Assembly: GCA_021323755.1 (NCBI GenBank)
Contig: JAJPKJ010000046.1
Location: forward strand, 1-50,600
Source of the DNA: Chitinophagales bacterium
GTDB taxonomy: Bacteria > Bacteroidota > Bacteroidia > Chitinophagales > Chitinophagaceae
DNA: 50,600 nt
Reading direction: 5' to 3'
The translations under genes and the position numbers were made by a program. Positions 27,968-36,672 of the stretch are shown piece by piece (the first letter of the stretch is position 1; each line of letters starts with the position of its first letter). The notes below the pieces were generated by a model, which was not told the DNA's origin, searched no databases, and was given only the letters and a program-made list of their open reading frames with translations.

Positions 27968-29158
27968 CTATTTCAGCTTTGCGAGTGCATCTTTAATTCT
28001 TGCCCAGGCCTTTTCAATATTTTGCATGCTGTTGGCAAATGAAAAACGAACACATTTACCATCACCGAACGCATCGCCCATCACGGAGGACACATGCGCT
28101 GTATTTAATAAATACATGGAAAAATCTGCGGAATTATTAATGACCGTCGTGCCGTCCGATTTTCCATAATAGTAAGAGACATCAGGAAAAATATAAAAAG
28201 CACCTTGTGGTTCAAAACATTTTATTCCCGGGATTTCTTTCACCAACTCCATGGTTCTTTTCCTGCGGCGTGTAAATTCTGCGACCATTTCAAAAGAAGG
28301 TTTTAGATCTGAAGTAAGGGCGACGACTCCGGCCTTCTGCGTAATGGAATTTGTCCCGCTGGTAAATTGACCTTGCAATTTTTCGCAAGCCTTTGCTACA
28401 TCTGCATTTGCCGCAATGTATCCGAGTCGCCAGCCCGTCATAGCAAAGCCTTTGCTCAATCCATTGATGATGATCACGCGGTCTTTCAGATCACTAAATT
28501 GTGCAATGCTTTCGTGCTTACCAATAAAATTAATGTACTCATAGATTTCATCGGAGATAATAAAAATGTCCGGATATTTTCTGAAAACCTCAGCAAGTTC
28601 TGCCAATTCATTTTTGGTATAAACTGCGCCGGATGGATTACAGGGTGAAGAAAATAAAAATGCTTTTGTCTTATCAGTAATGGTTTTTTCCAGTTGGGCC
28701 GCAGTAATTTTAAAACCACTCTCCAATGTTGTATGCACTTCAACAACTTTTCCTTTGGCGATCTTGACTAATTCAGAATAAGTGACCCAATACGGAGTCG
28801 GGATAATCACTTCTTCCCCTTCATCAACTATTGCCAATATAGCATTGGCAAGACTTTGCTTTGCTCCGGTTGAGGCAACAATATTTTCTGGTTTATAATC
28901 AAGGTTATTATCGCGTTTAAATTTCTGACAAATAGCTTCCCGCAAATCCAAAAAACCGGGAACAGGTGTGTAATGGCTCCAGTTGTCATCAATTGCCTTT
29001 TTTGCAGCATCCTTGATATGTTGTGGCGTGTCAAAATCAGGTTCCCCAAGACTAAGATCAATAACATCGACGCCTTTTGCTCTAAGTTCCCGACCCAGTT
29101 TGGCCATTTTTAAGGTTTCAGGTTCGTTAAAACGGGTAAGAATGGAAGATAGCTGCAT
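27968..29158 (-). CDS. PLP-dependent aminotransferase, aspartate aminotransferase class I
   Basis: Cytosolic transaminase of 396 residues. The N-terminus MQLSSILTRFNEPETLKMAK and IDLSLGEPDFDTPQHIKDAA fit subgroup I-beta AspC/AspB enzymes. SPCNPSGAVY holds the conserved Asn, IISDEIYEYINF the Asp and Tyr that hold pyridoxal phosphate, and GLSKGFAMTGWRLGYIAA the Schiff-base Lys. KCVRFSFANS has the substrate carboxylate Arg near the C-terminus. The start is the first ATG, 22 bases after a TACTTTTG element. The most likely substrate is aspartate, though prephenate or aromatic amino acids are possible in this subgroup. It is convergent with the ABC permease. Confidence 0.92.
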   Translation of the reverse strand: MQLSSILTRFNEPETLKMAKLGRELRAKGVDVIDLSLGEPDFDTPQHIKDAAKKAIDDNWSHYTPVPGFLDLREAICQKFKRDNNLDYKPENIVASTGAKQSLANAILAIVDEGEEVIIPTPYWVTYSELVKIAKGKVVEVHTTLESGFKITAAQLEKTITDKTKAFLFSSPCNPSGAVYTKNELAELAEVFRKYPDIFIISDEIYEYINFIGKHESIAQFSDLKDRVIIINGLSKGFAMTGWRLGYIAANADVAKACEKLQGQFTSGTNSITQKAGVVALTSDLKPSFEMVAEFTRRRKRTMELVKEIPGIKCFEPQGAFYIFPDVSYYYGKSDGTTVINNSADFSMYLLNTAHVSSVMGDAFGDGKCVRFSFANSMQNIEKAWARIKDALAKLK

Positions 29159-29180
29159 GTAGATAATTTTAAATTTTGCG

Positions 29181-29188
29181 CAAAAGTA
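29181..29188 (-). promoter_or_regulatory. Predicted -7 element of the aminotransferase gene
   Basis: Minus-strand TACTTTTG matches TAnnTTTG, 22 bases before the ATG at 29158. I see no -33 partner at the usual distance. Confidence 0.5.
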
Positions 29189-29208
29189 TTAAAATCAAAT
29201 TTTATTTG

Positions 29209-29242
29209 AAAAAAGAAAAGCTTCAGTAAAGACTGAAGCTTT
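29209..29242 (-). terminator. Intrinsic terminator of the DUF4397 gene
   Basis: AAAGCTTCAGT and ACTGAAGCTTT pair as a perfect 11-bp stem with a 4-base loop. On the minus strand it is followed by TC and a six-T run. It lies 23 bases after the DUF4397 stop. Confidence 0.85.
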
Positions 29243-29265
29243 CTGAACATCTTATCTTAAAAATT

Positions 29266-30066
29266 TCATGGTTTGTATAAAATAACGCCTACATCCATTG
29301 TATTAATGCCTACTCCAGACACGAATCCCATCGCATAAATAGTGGCAACACTTTGGGGAGGAATTATCAGACCACCTTCAAGCAAAATATTGGAAGTACC
29401 CGCAATGGTTGCTATAAAATAATATGGTCCTGATTTTATTTGCGAAAATGATTCTGCGGCTATCAACGAATTATAATCGTTTGGAAGATAAGCGCAGCCA
29501 GAAAAAATCTTATAGCCATTCGGGCCGGCGTTAGGAAATGCGTAAAGATCAAGTGGCGGAGAATCCGGAGATAGATTAAAAAACCGGATCTGACCATGGG
29601 TGGTATCCGAACTGCCAACTTTATCCTGCAAGACCACATATTGTGTTTGTCCATGGGCGATGGTATCGGTAATAAAAATTGAATAGTTGGCTCCTGGTTG
29701 AAAATATTCGTTGGCTGTAAAAGATGCGCTTGGGTAAGTTGATGCAAAAGAAAGCTGCCTGTATCCGGCTGCAATGCCGATATATGGCAGTTGCTTAATA
29801 ACCGGATTTATTTCATTATTGCTGTTCACATAGGTAGTAAACGTTGTATTGCCATACGCGAATGGCGAATCCGGAAGGGAGATTTTTTTATTATCTACGT
29901 ATAATAAAAGATTTGATACTGCCGGCGAAGCATTGGTGATCGAGACACGTGCAGAATCTACGACTGTATTTCGATAGACGACAGTTGTTTGTTTCTTACA
30001 GGAGAAAAAAATGATACTCAGTAAAAATAAAAAAAGGATGATGAATATTGAAGAATTCTTTCTCAT
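29266..30066 (-). CDS. DUF4397 domain lipoprotein
   Basis: Predicted surface or periplasmic lipoprotein of 266 residues. The signal MRKNSSIFIILFLFLLSIIF ends in SCKK. The mature part is beta-rich and has the DUF4397 pattern: ARVSITNASPAVSNLLLYVD near its start, QIRFFNLSPDSPPLDLYA in the middle, and a second copy-like region (GPYYFIATIAGTSNILLEGG). This resembles, from memory, a domain of unknown function frequent in Bacteroidota exported proteins. The start is the first ATG before the signal. It lies 48 bases downstream of the serine hydrolase gene on the same strand, so the two may be co-transcribed. It has a strong terminator. Confidence 0.8.
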   Translation of the reverse strand: MRKNSSIFIILFLFLLSIIFFSCKKQTTVVYRNTVVDSARVSITNASPAVSNLLLYVDNKKISLPDSPFAYGNTTFTTYVNSNNEINPVIKQLPYIGIAAGYRQLSFASTYPSASFTANEYFQPGANYSIFITDTIAHGQTQYVVLQDKVGSSDTTHGQIRFFNLSPDSPPLDLYAFPNAGPNGYKIFSGCAYLPNDYNSLIAAESFSQIKSGPYYFIATIAGTSNILLEGGLIIPPQSVATIYAMGFVSGVGINTMDVGVILYKP

Positions 30067-30114
30067 AATGCAGTAAACAATTATAACTAAAGAGCCATTT
30101 GAAAGTTACGAAAA

Positions 30115-31389
30115 CTATTTATCATATTGCATTTTAAAACTGTTCAGGTTAGGTTGATTCGTTCGGACTCTATTTAGTTCAAAATCGTAAATGACCCTGC
30201 CAAGCTGCTTCAAAAAGGGTAAACCAACAGAATCGTAATCATATTTATCATCGTTCAATACACCATCGGCATTGCAATAAATGGTAGCACTCAACATAAA
30301 CTCAATGTGCTTGTCAAAATCGGCAAAATAGCTCACATCGGTAAGAAACCCATAAGCATCGCCTTCCTTATTAAAAATACGGATGTTTTTAGGCAAGGTT
30401 ACTTTTTCACTTCCCCAATATAAAAGTTTACCAAATGCATCCCAATAATTTGCTGAGTCATACGGGGGGTTCTTTGTTTCAGGGGGATATTGTGACAAAT
30501 ATTGATAGACGAAACGATAATCTGCATCTGTCAAATTGAATCGCTGATCAGGGGGAACCGAACCGGGAAAGAGAACACTTCGCAAAATATTATGTAAGTC
30601 GGCAAGACAGATTCTGTTCTTTTTTGAAAAATTCATCGGCTTACCGACCAGCTGATCATCATTATTGTAATAAGCTGCACCCACAGAATCATTCCTTGGT
30701 GAAAATGGTTGCCGGCTGAACTGCATCGGTTGCCCATATAATATTTTCCCAGCGCCATTGTAAAAACCGACAGCGTTTGTGTGCCGGTTCTCATCTTCAT
30801 TAAGGGGAATAGACAAGCGATGCAAGATCTGCGCATCGGCATATCCCATTTTTTTTAGCTGCTGATTAATATATTCCTGACCCAGAAATTCATACAAGCG
30901 GTTAAAGGCATCGTTATCGCTAACTAAAAATATTTTTTTTACATAATTGGCCACCGATGGTCGTCCATCCTCTGTTGAAGGATCGTTGTATACAGCGGTT
31001 TCTCCGCTATAACTATTTTCAGTGATCATGGTACTTTTTTTATCTAGTCCCGGTAACCTTAATTCATTGATTTTTTGAAGAGATAACAATGCTGTCGGAA
31101 GTTTTACCGTAGATGCAGGATAGAAATATTTCAGCGAATCGACATTGAAATAATAGTTTTTGAAAGAAGGATTATTGTGCGCATCACGATCAATTTGAGT
31201 ATATATGATCTGCACCTTAAATGAATCTCGCTTTTGCAGGATCTTGCTGAAATATTCGGGGTATTTTTTCAGGAGGTTTTCCAGCAAAACATCGGTTTTG
31301 GCAGATGAAGAGGCTGGTTGGGAAATGCCAGAATATTGATCCATGAATATGAAAACAAGAAGAAATAATGGAAACAAAAATGATTTCAT
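30115..31389 (-). CDS. Class A beta-lactamase-fold serine hydrolase
   Basis: Exported protein of 424 residues from the ATG at 31389, which begins a signal peptide (MKSFLFPLFLLVFIFMDQYS); the frame runs past the promoter to 31434. It has the penicilloyl-serine fold motifs: SxxK at S93-K96 (YFYPASTVKLPT), an SDN triad at S157-N159 (FLVSDNDAFNRLYEFLG), and a KxG-like stretch in RIFNKEGDAYGFL. The length is well above class A beta-lactamases (about 290), and the extra material lies between SDN and KxG. A cell-wall or peptide hydrolase is as likely as a beta-lactamase. A promoter with proper 19-base spacing lies 15 bases upstream, giving a very short leader. Confidence 0.82.
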   Translation of the reverse strand: MKSFLFPLFLLVFIFMDQYSGISQPASSSAKTDVLLENLLKKYPEYFSKILQKRDSFKVQIIYTQIDRDAHNNPSFKNYYFNVDSLKYFYPASTVKLPTALLSLQKINELRLPGLDKKSTMITENSYSGETAVYNDPSTEDGRPSVANYVKKIFLVSDNDAFNRLYEFLGQEYINQQLKKMGYADAQILHRLSIPLNEDENRHTNAVGFYNGAGKILYGQPMQFSRQPFSPRNDSVGAAYYNNDDQLVGKPMNFSKKNRICLADLHNILRSVLFPGSVPPDQRFNLTDADYRFVYQYLSQYPPETKNPPYDSANYWDAFGKLLYWGSEKVTLPKNIRIFNKEGDAYGFLTDVSYFADFDKHIEFMLSATIYCNADGVLNDDKYDYDSVGLPFLKQLGRVIYDFELNRVRTNQPNLNSFKMQYDK

Positions 31390-31404
31390 ACTAAGATATT
31401 GATT

Positions 31405-31434
31405 CAAAATTAAGTAATCATTATCCCCAACCAA
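31405..31434 (-). promoter_or_regulatory. Predicted promoter of the serine hydrolase gene
   Basis: Minus-strand TAATTTTG (31405-31412) matches TAnnTTTG, and TTG (31432-31434) lies exactly 19 bases upstream. It overlaps the start of the longest frame and so supports the start at 31389. Confidence 0.6.
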
Positions 31435-31477
31435 GATTTTGTGCGTCCGATCAGCCTTTAAATATTATCCATTAAGG

Positions 31478-31508
31478 TTTGATTAATTATCAATTCAACC
31501 TATCTTTG
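31478..31508 (+). promoter_or_regulatory. Predicted promoter of secDF
   Basis: TTTG at 31478-31481, 19 bases, then TATCTTTG at 31501-31508: a textbook Bacteroidota promoter, 31 bases before the secDF ATG. It is the best promoter in the window. Confidence 0.8.
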
Positions 31509-31539
31509 CCGTCCTTAAAAAAAAATAAATCAAAAGCTA

Positions 31540-34500
31540 ATGAGAGCATTGGTTAGCATTTTTGCTGCTTTACTAATAGTTATTTCTTTGTACCAGCTTT
31601 CCTTTACGTGGTTTGTAAACAAGCACGAGTCCGCCATGGACACGAAGGCAAAGCAGTATGTAAACAGATTATACCCTGCTGCACAAAAAGTATATCCCGG
31701 CAACAAGGAAGCGCAAGCTTTATACCAGGATACGTTGGATGGAGTTTATAATGCCCGTTTAAAGAGATTATTAGACAGTACAAAGGAAACAAAGATCACC
31801 TGGTGGGGAACTACGTACCAGAAATCCAAAGAAAGCGAACTCTTATTGGGGTTGGATTTGCAGGGGGGTATCAACGTTACCATGGATATTGCCTTGGATG
31901 GATTAATAAAAGGATTGGCCAATAACCAGCATGATCCGGTGATTCTAAAGGCAATCCAGACTGCGACCCAAAAAAAGTTAAGCAGTGATGCAAATTTTAT
32001 CGACCTTTTTGCGCAAAGTTTTAAAGAAGGTAATCCAAATACAACGTTGGCGCCTTTCTTTGCCAATGCAAGCCGTAACAAATTAAAGTTTGATGCATCA
32101 GATAATGCCGTTATCAGTTATATCCATGATCAGGCAAATGCTGCGATGAATCAAACCTTGCTGGTTCTTACCAAACGTATTGACAAATTCGGGGTTGTCC
32201 AGCCATCAATCAATCTTGATGAAGCAAAAGGTTTGATAACGGTTGAATTGGCCGGCGCGACGGATCCTGATCGTGTTAATAAATATCTTCAGTCAACGGC
32301 TAACCTGCAATTTTGGGAATTGTATAATATCCACGACCTGCAGAATTCTGTGATCAATGCAGACAAAACATTACAAAATTATTTGAACGGGGTAAAAGAT
32401 ACCGCATTAACTGCCAAGCATGATTCTACTGCTAGCGACACCACAACAAGTGCCCTGAATCAAAATCCGCTTTTGCGTAAGCTTCAGTTCTTGCAACCGA
32501 CGCAGGATCAAAAAACAGGGGCTCAACAATTTCCTGCACCAATTGCACAAGCGCTTTTGCGTGACACTGGACTTGTAAACAGCTATCTTGATATTCCTGC
32601 CGTAAGAAATAACTTTCCGGCAAACCTGAAATTCCTTTGGGGTAAACTGGAAAGAGATGATAACGATAAACCGGTAAACTATCTTTTCCTCTATGCGATC
32701 AAAACTGTTCCCGGAAAGGAAACGGCAAAACTCGAAGGCGGTTCAGTCGTTGATGCAAGACAGGACTATGATCCTGTTACCAGCGATGTGGTTGTGGAAA
32801 TGAGCATGGACAATCAAGGCGCTGACATATGGGCAACCATGACGAAAAATAATGTGGGTAAGCCAATTGCAATCGTACTGGATGATATCGTTTATTCTGC
32901 TCCATTTGTAAATGGACCCATTACTGGCGGAAACTCACAAATCACCATGGGTCGTGGAAAAGGCAGTTCGTCCCAGACGATCATCGAAGCGCAAGATTTG
33001 GCGAATATATTAAAATCAGGAAAGCTCGAAGCGCCTGCAAAGATCGTTCACGAAGAAATTGTGGGTCCGACGCTTGGTAAAGAGGCTGTTCACGGCGGCA
33101 TGATGGCATTTGGTATTTCATTCCTCGTCATATTTGTTTTGATGCTCGTGTATTTTAATACCGCTGGATGGGTTGCCAATATTGCCTTGATATTTAACCT
33201 GCTTTTTACGATCGGTGTCTTAAGCGCGTTGGGCGCGACATTAACGGCGCCAGGTATCGCGGGTTTGGTATTGACCATCGGTATGGCGGTGGACACCAAC
33301 GTAATTATTTTTGAGCGCATCAAAGAAGAACTTACCAAAGGTAAAGCCTATGTGCTTGCCTTTAGGGATGGATACCTGCGGTCCCTTTCGCCGGTATTGG
33401 ATGCACACGTTACCACTTTTTTGACTGCCGCCATTCTTTTCTATTTTGGATTGGGCCCGGTAAAAGGATTTGCCACAACGCAAATGCTGGGTATTGCCTT
33501 ATCCCTTTTCTGCGGAATATTGATCTCTTGGCTTATCACCGATTTCTGGACCAATAAGAACCGTCACTTCCAATATTTCACCTCTGTTTCGAGAAAGGTT
33601 TTCCAGAAGGCACATTTTAAATTTATCGAATACCGAAAAGTGGCTTATGGAATTTCGGTTGTCGTTTTGATTCTTGGGGTCAGCTCATTCTTCCATGGAT
33701 TTAATGAAGGGGTTGAATTTAGCGGTGGAAGAAGTTATGTTGTAAAATTCAACAAGCCAGTCCCGCACGATCCATTATTAAATGAATTGAATAAGGCTTT
33801 TGGAAAATTTCCTGTCATTAAAACCTACGGTTCAAACGATCAGTGGGAGATCACTACCGATTATTTAATAAAACAAACCGGAGAAGGAACTGATTCGATG
33901 GTCATGGGAAAATTGTACGAAGGGTTAAAAACCTTTATCCCGCCAGGAACAACATTGCAGGAATTTGAGATCCCCAATAAATACATTCGGGAAAGGAAAA
34001 AAGTGGAGCCGACCATTTCCGATGACCTGAAGACGGGGGCTATCCAGGCTACCATTTTCGCGATGATCATTATCTTCCTTTATATATTCATTCGTTTCCG
34101 CGATTGGAGATATTCATTGGGAACCATCGTTTCATTATTACACGACGTATTTGTTACGCTTACTGTTTTCTCATTTTTAAGGAACGTCGTTCCATTCCCC
34201 ATGGAAATAGACCAGCATTTTATTGCGGCTATTCTAACCGTGATCGGCTTCTCCATGAATGATACCGTAATTGTGTTCGACAGAATTCGTGAATACAGTA
34301 AACAAATGACCGGCGCGAGCAATGGAGAAATAATAAATAAAGCCATCAATGATACGCTGAGCAGAACAATAATGACTTCCCTAACTGTATTTTTGACCTT
34401 GCTTATCTTATTTTTTGTAGGTGGGGAAGTGACAAAGGGTTTTGCATTTGCTATGTTGATTGGTGTTATCACCGGAACATATTCTTCCATCTTTGTTGCA

Positions 34501-34596
34501 GCACCAATATTGGTCGATTTTGCTAAAACCAGGGGTCTTGGCAAAAAATCATCGACAACCCCAGCTGTAAAAAAGAAGGCAGCACTCAGCAAATAA
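31540..34596 (+). CDS. secDF: Protein translocase SecDF fusion
   Basis: Inner-membrane motor that uses the proton gradient to help pull proteins across after SecYEG. SecD and SecF are joined in one chain of 1018 residues, as usual in Bacteroidota. The SecD start MRALVSIFAALLIVISLYQL is followed by the periplasmic motif SELLLGLDLQGGINVTMDIA. SecD helices include LTIGMAVDTNVIIFERIKEE with the conserved Asp and Arg. The SecF part begins near residue 690 (RKVAYGISVVVLILGVSSFF) and has TVIGFSMNDTVIVFDRIREY, the matching motif. The tail is basic (GKKSSTTPAVKKKAALSK). It has a strong promoter and a hairpin terminator 25 bases after the stop, so it is monocistronic. Confidence 0.98.
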   Translation: MRALVSIFAALLIVISLYQLSFTWFVNKHESAMDTKAKQYVNRLYPAAQKVYPGNKEAQALYQDTLDGVYNARLKRLLDSTKETKITWWGTTYQKSKESELLLGLDLQGGINVTMDIALDGLIKGLANNQHDPVILKAIQTATQKKLSSDANFIDLFAQSFKEGNPNTTLAPFFANASRNKLKFDASDNAVISYIHDQANAAMNQTLLVLTKRIDKFGVVQPSINLDEAKGLITVELAGATDPDRVNKYLQSTANLQFWELYNIHDLQNSVINADKTLQNYLNGVKDTALTAKHDSTASDTTTSALNQNPLLRKLQFLQPTQDQKTGAQQFPAPIAQALLRDTGLVNSYLDIPAVRNNFPANLKFLWGKLERDDNDKPVNYLFLYAIKTVPGKETAKLEGGSVVDARQDYDPVTSDVVVEMSMDNQGADIWATMTKNNVGKPIAIVLDDIVYSAPFVNGPITGGNSQITMGRGKGSSSQTIIEAQDLANILKSGKLEAPAKIVHEEIVGPTLGKEAVHGGMMAFGISFLVIFVLMLVYFNTAGWVANIALIFNLLFTIGVLSALGATLTAPGIAGLVLTIGMAVDTNVIIFERIKEELTKGKAYVLAFRDGYLRSLSPVLDAHVTTFLTAAILFYFGLGPVKGFATTQMLGIALSLFCGILISWLITDFWTNKNRHFQYFTSVSRKVFQKAHFKFIEYRKVAYGISVVVLILGVSSFFHGFNEGVEFSGGRSYVVKFNKPVPHDPLLNELNKAFGKFPVIKTYGSNDQWEITTDYLIKQTGEGTDSMVMGKLYEGLKTFIPPGTTLQEFEIPNKYIRERKKVEPTISDDLKTGAIQATIFAMIIIFLYIFIRFRDWRYSLGTIVSLLHDVFVTLTVFSFLRNVVPFPMEIDQHFIAAILTVIGFSMNDTVIVFDRIREYSKQMTGASNGEIINKAINDTLSRTIMTSLTVFLTLLILFFVGGEVTKGFAFAMLIGVITGTYSSIFVAAPILVDFAKTRGLGKKSSTTPAVKKKAALSK

Positions 34597-34620
34597 AATA
34601 ATAATCGTCAGGTAAATAAA

Positions 34621-34650
34621 AAGTCCCGCAAATGCGGGACTTAATTTTTT
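34621..34650 (+). terminator. Bidirectional intrinsic terminator between secDF and the His-rich peptide gene
   Basis: AAGTCCCGC and GCGGGACTT form a perfect 9-bp stem with a 4-base loop. On the plus strand AATTTTTT follows, and on the minus strand TTTTTATTT. It therefore serves both convergent genes. Confidence 0.9.
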
Positions 34651-34668
34651 CTGTTAAAACAATAAATA

Positions 34669-34803
34669 CTATTTATGGTGATGAACAGGATGATGATGTT
34701 TGTGATGATGACGCTTATGATGTTTAACCGGTCTGTGAGTCTGTGCAAAGCTCATACTGGCAAAAGCGATCATTACTAAAGATAACAGGAAGAATTTTTT
34801 CAT
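34669..34803 (-). CDS. Very short secreted histidine-rich peptide
   Basis: A 44-residue gene too small for normal ORF cut-offs. Residues 1-20 are a clean signal peptide (MKKFFLLSLVMIAFASMSFA) cut before Gln. The mature 24 residues (THRPVKHHKRHHHKHHHPV and flanks) contain 12 His, 5 basic residues and no acidic ones. Such clusters bind Zn, Ni, Cu or Co in other proteins. Support for a real gene: proper start, perfect signal peptide, stop, and a bidirectional terminator 19 bases after the stop. It lies about 0.6 kb from a two-component system and 2.7 kb from a CzcCBA-type metal efflux set, so a periplasmic metal-buffering role is a reasonable inference, not shown. Confidence 0.75.
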   Translation of the reverse strand: MKKFFLLSLVMIAFASMSFAQTHRPVKHHKRHHHKHHHPVHHHK

Positions 34804-34897
34804 GGTGATATTTTTTTGTGGTAATAATTCTCAGCAATTTATAAAAATTAATTAACGATGAGAAATTGTTAATGATTTTTTAACTGCCACTTAACTC

Positions 34898-34926
34898 AAA
34901 AAAAAATGCCACAATTTGTGGCATTT
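34898..34926 (-). terminator. Intrinsic terminator of the Lys-rich protein gene
   Basis: AAATGCCACA and TGTGGCATTT form a perfect 10-bp stem with a 3-base loop. On the minus strand the stem runs into nine T. It lies 21 bases after the stop of the 83-residue gene. Confidence 0.88.
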
Positions 34927-34947
34927 TACATTAAAAGTTATTCTCCT

Positions 34948-35199
34948 CTATTTTGTAGGGGGTTTCTTATTTTCTTTAAATCTTTTGTCGGCAGTACCGT
35001 CTTTTTTCAGATGGGTTGTTTTAGGAGCTTCTTTATTTGCTTTGTAACGCATGTCAGGAGTGCCATCTTTTTTTGTAGGTCCGGCTGCAGTTTTTGTAGT
35101 AGTCGCTTTCTTTTTAGAATCCTGAGTTGGGCTCGTTTGAGCAAAAGTGAAGCCTGTAAAGGCCAACAAAAACGCAAATGCAAGAACAAGTTTTTTCAT
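34948..35199 (-). CDS. Small secreted Lys-rich protein with internal duplication
   Basis: 83-residue exported protein. The signal peptide is MKKLVLAFAFLLAFTGFTFA, cut before Gln. The mature part is very Lys- and Thr-rich with no Cys and no membrane segment. It holds two copies of a 13-residue unit, KKDGTPDMRYKAN (about 43-55) and KKDGTADKRFKEN (about 65-77), separated by about nine residues. The body is probably flexible and basic, so binding to lipopolysaccharide, nucleic acid or cell wall is conceivable. It is transcribed away from the histidine kinase gene and ends at its own strong terminator. No function is known to me. Confidence 0.8.
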   Translation of the reverse strand: MKKLVLAFAFLLAFTGFTFAQTSPTQDSKKKATTTKTAAGPTKKDGTPDMRYKANKEAPKTTHLKKDGTADKRFKENKKPPTK

Positions 35200-35401
35200 A
35201 CTAGCAAAATTTAAGTTTTTAAATGAATAACCTTATAAAGCTATTTAATAAAAAAATCCTGACAAAAAATCTTTAGTTGCTTTCTCGTATATTAATGGTC
35301 GCTTTTGAACCTGAAATAACTAGAAAAGTTCTTAACGACTGTTTAACCTTTTAAATGCAGGTATAAAGGCAATTTTGTAAACTTATTTATGTTATGAAAA
35401 C

Positions 35402-36667
35402 ATGCGTTCATCAACTTTAAAATTGATTGTTTTATTAGCGACAGTACTGACTACGATAATTGTGCTTGTTCAGTTGTACTGGCTCAAAAAAGTATATTCT
35501 TTTGAAGAAAAACAATTCAATAATAATGTGGTCAAAAGCATTCGTGGTGTTTTTGAAGACCTGGAAATGAACGATAATCCTTCAATGATCTTTCAACAAC
35601 TTATTGCCAACCCAAGTCCGGATTACATTGTTTTTAAAGCCGACACACTTCCTGAAAAAGATTCATTGACCTTTTATCTGCAACGCGAATTTGCCGATTT
35701 TGATGTGCTCACCGATTGTAAACTGGGCGCTTTTAGCAAGGACAAAAAAAAATATATTTACGCTGAATATGTCCCTGCCGCCGCTTCTAGTTATCCTGTT
35801 CAACAAGTAACGGACCTGCCGATCTTTGATGATAATTTCGATCATATACTGCTGTATTTCCCCCATCGAAGCAACTATATTCTGGGACAGATGAATTTTT
35901 GGATATTCAGTAGCGTGGCGCTTATTATTACGCTGATCGGGCTGGCGATAAGTCTGTTTTATTTTTACCGGCAGAAATTTCTTACGGAAATACAAAAGGA
36001 TTTCGTGAACAATTTTACGCATGAATTTAAAACGCCACTAGCGGTGATGAAGATCGCTTCGGATGTTCTCTCCCAGGATAGAATCATCAATCAACCCGGA
36101 AAATTGCAGCGATATGCAGAGATTATCAAAAACCAAACAGAACATTTGCAAAATCAGGTGGGAAGATTGTTAAAAGCCGCATCAACAGAAAACAGTCATT
36201 TGCCTATTGAAAAAGAAAATATTGACGCTCATCTTTTGATTGAAGAAGCGCTTAATAAGGTACAACCGCTAATTGAAGAAAAGAAGGCAAAGATCGAATT
36301 GAAAATGGAAGAAAATAACGGTCATGTATATGCCGACAGAGCTCATCTTGAACTTGCCGTGGTCAATCTCTTAGAGAATGCACTGAAGTATTCTCCCAAC
36401 CCTCATATTATTGTTGAGACCGGAAATTCGGAACATGACTTTTTTATTACCGTAAAAGATAATGGCATCGGCATTGAAAAGAAATATCTTAAAAATATTT
36501 TCAAAAAATTTTATCGCATACCAACAGGGGACGTGCATAATGTTAAAGGATTTGGACTAGGATTGAATTTCGTAAAACGCATTATCGACGCCCATGATGG
36601 TAAAATAAAAGTAAACAGTTTGCCAGGAATTGGCACCGAATTCAAACTATTGATACCAGTTAATTAA
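35402..36667 (+). CDS. Sensor histidine kinase, RprX-like
   Basis: Inner-membrane sensor kinase of 421 residues. TM1 is about residues 7-26, then a periplasmic sensor domain of about 140 residues, then TM2 about 166-188. There is no clear HAMP domain. The H box is FVNNFTHEFKTPLAVMKIAS with phospho-acceptor H207. The N box is LELAVVNLLENALKYSPN, G1 is VKDNGIGIEKKYL and G2 is GFGLGLNFVKRIIDAHDG. The architecture and its pairing with a RprY-like regulator suggest the RprXY group of Bacteroidota. The response regulator starts six bases after the stop. The efflux genes begin 160 bases after that with their own -7 element, so they may be a target. The signal sensed is unknown. Confidence 0.88.
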   Translation: MRSSTLKLIVLLATVLTTIIVLVQLYWLKKVYSFEEKQFNNNVVKSIRGVFEDLEMNDNPSMIFQQLIANPSPDYIVFKADTLPEKDSLTFYLQREFADFDVLTDCKLGAFSKDKKKYIYAEYVPAAASSYPVQQVTDLPIFDDNFDHILLYFPHRSNYILGQMNFWIFSSVALIITLIGLAISLFYFYRQKFLTEIQKDFVNNFTHEFKTPLAVMKIASDVLSQDRIINQPGKLQRYAEIIKNQTEHLQNQVGRLLKAASTENSHLPIEKENIDAHLLIEEALNKVQPLIEEKKAKIELKMEENNGHVYADRAHLELAVVNLLENALKYSPNPHIIVETGNSEHDFFITVKDNGIGIEKKYLKNIFKKFYRIPTGDVHNVKGFGLGLNFVKRIIDAHDGKIKVNSLPGIGTEFKLLIPVN

Positions 36668-36672
36668 TTTGT

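Noticed and set aside
31404-31434. Longer N-terminus for the serine hydrolase (start at 31434)
   Set aside because: A promoter with ideal 19-base spacing sits exactly there, and the signal peptide begins at the ATG at 31389.
34621-34926. CRISPR-like or tandem repeat array around the many short stems
   Set aside because: The stems are single, unlike each other, and each explains a transcription end; there are no equal-length spacers.
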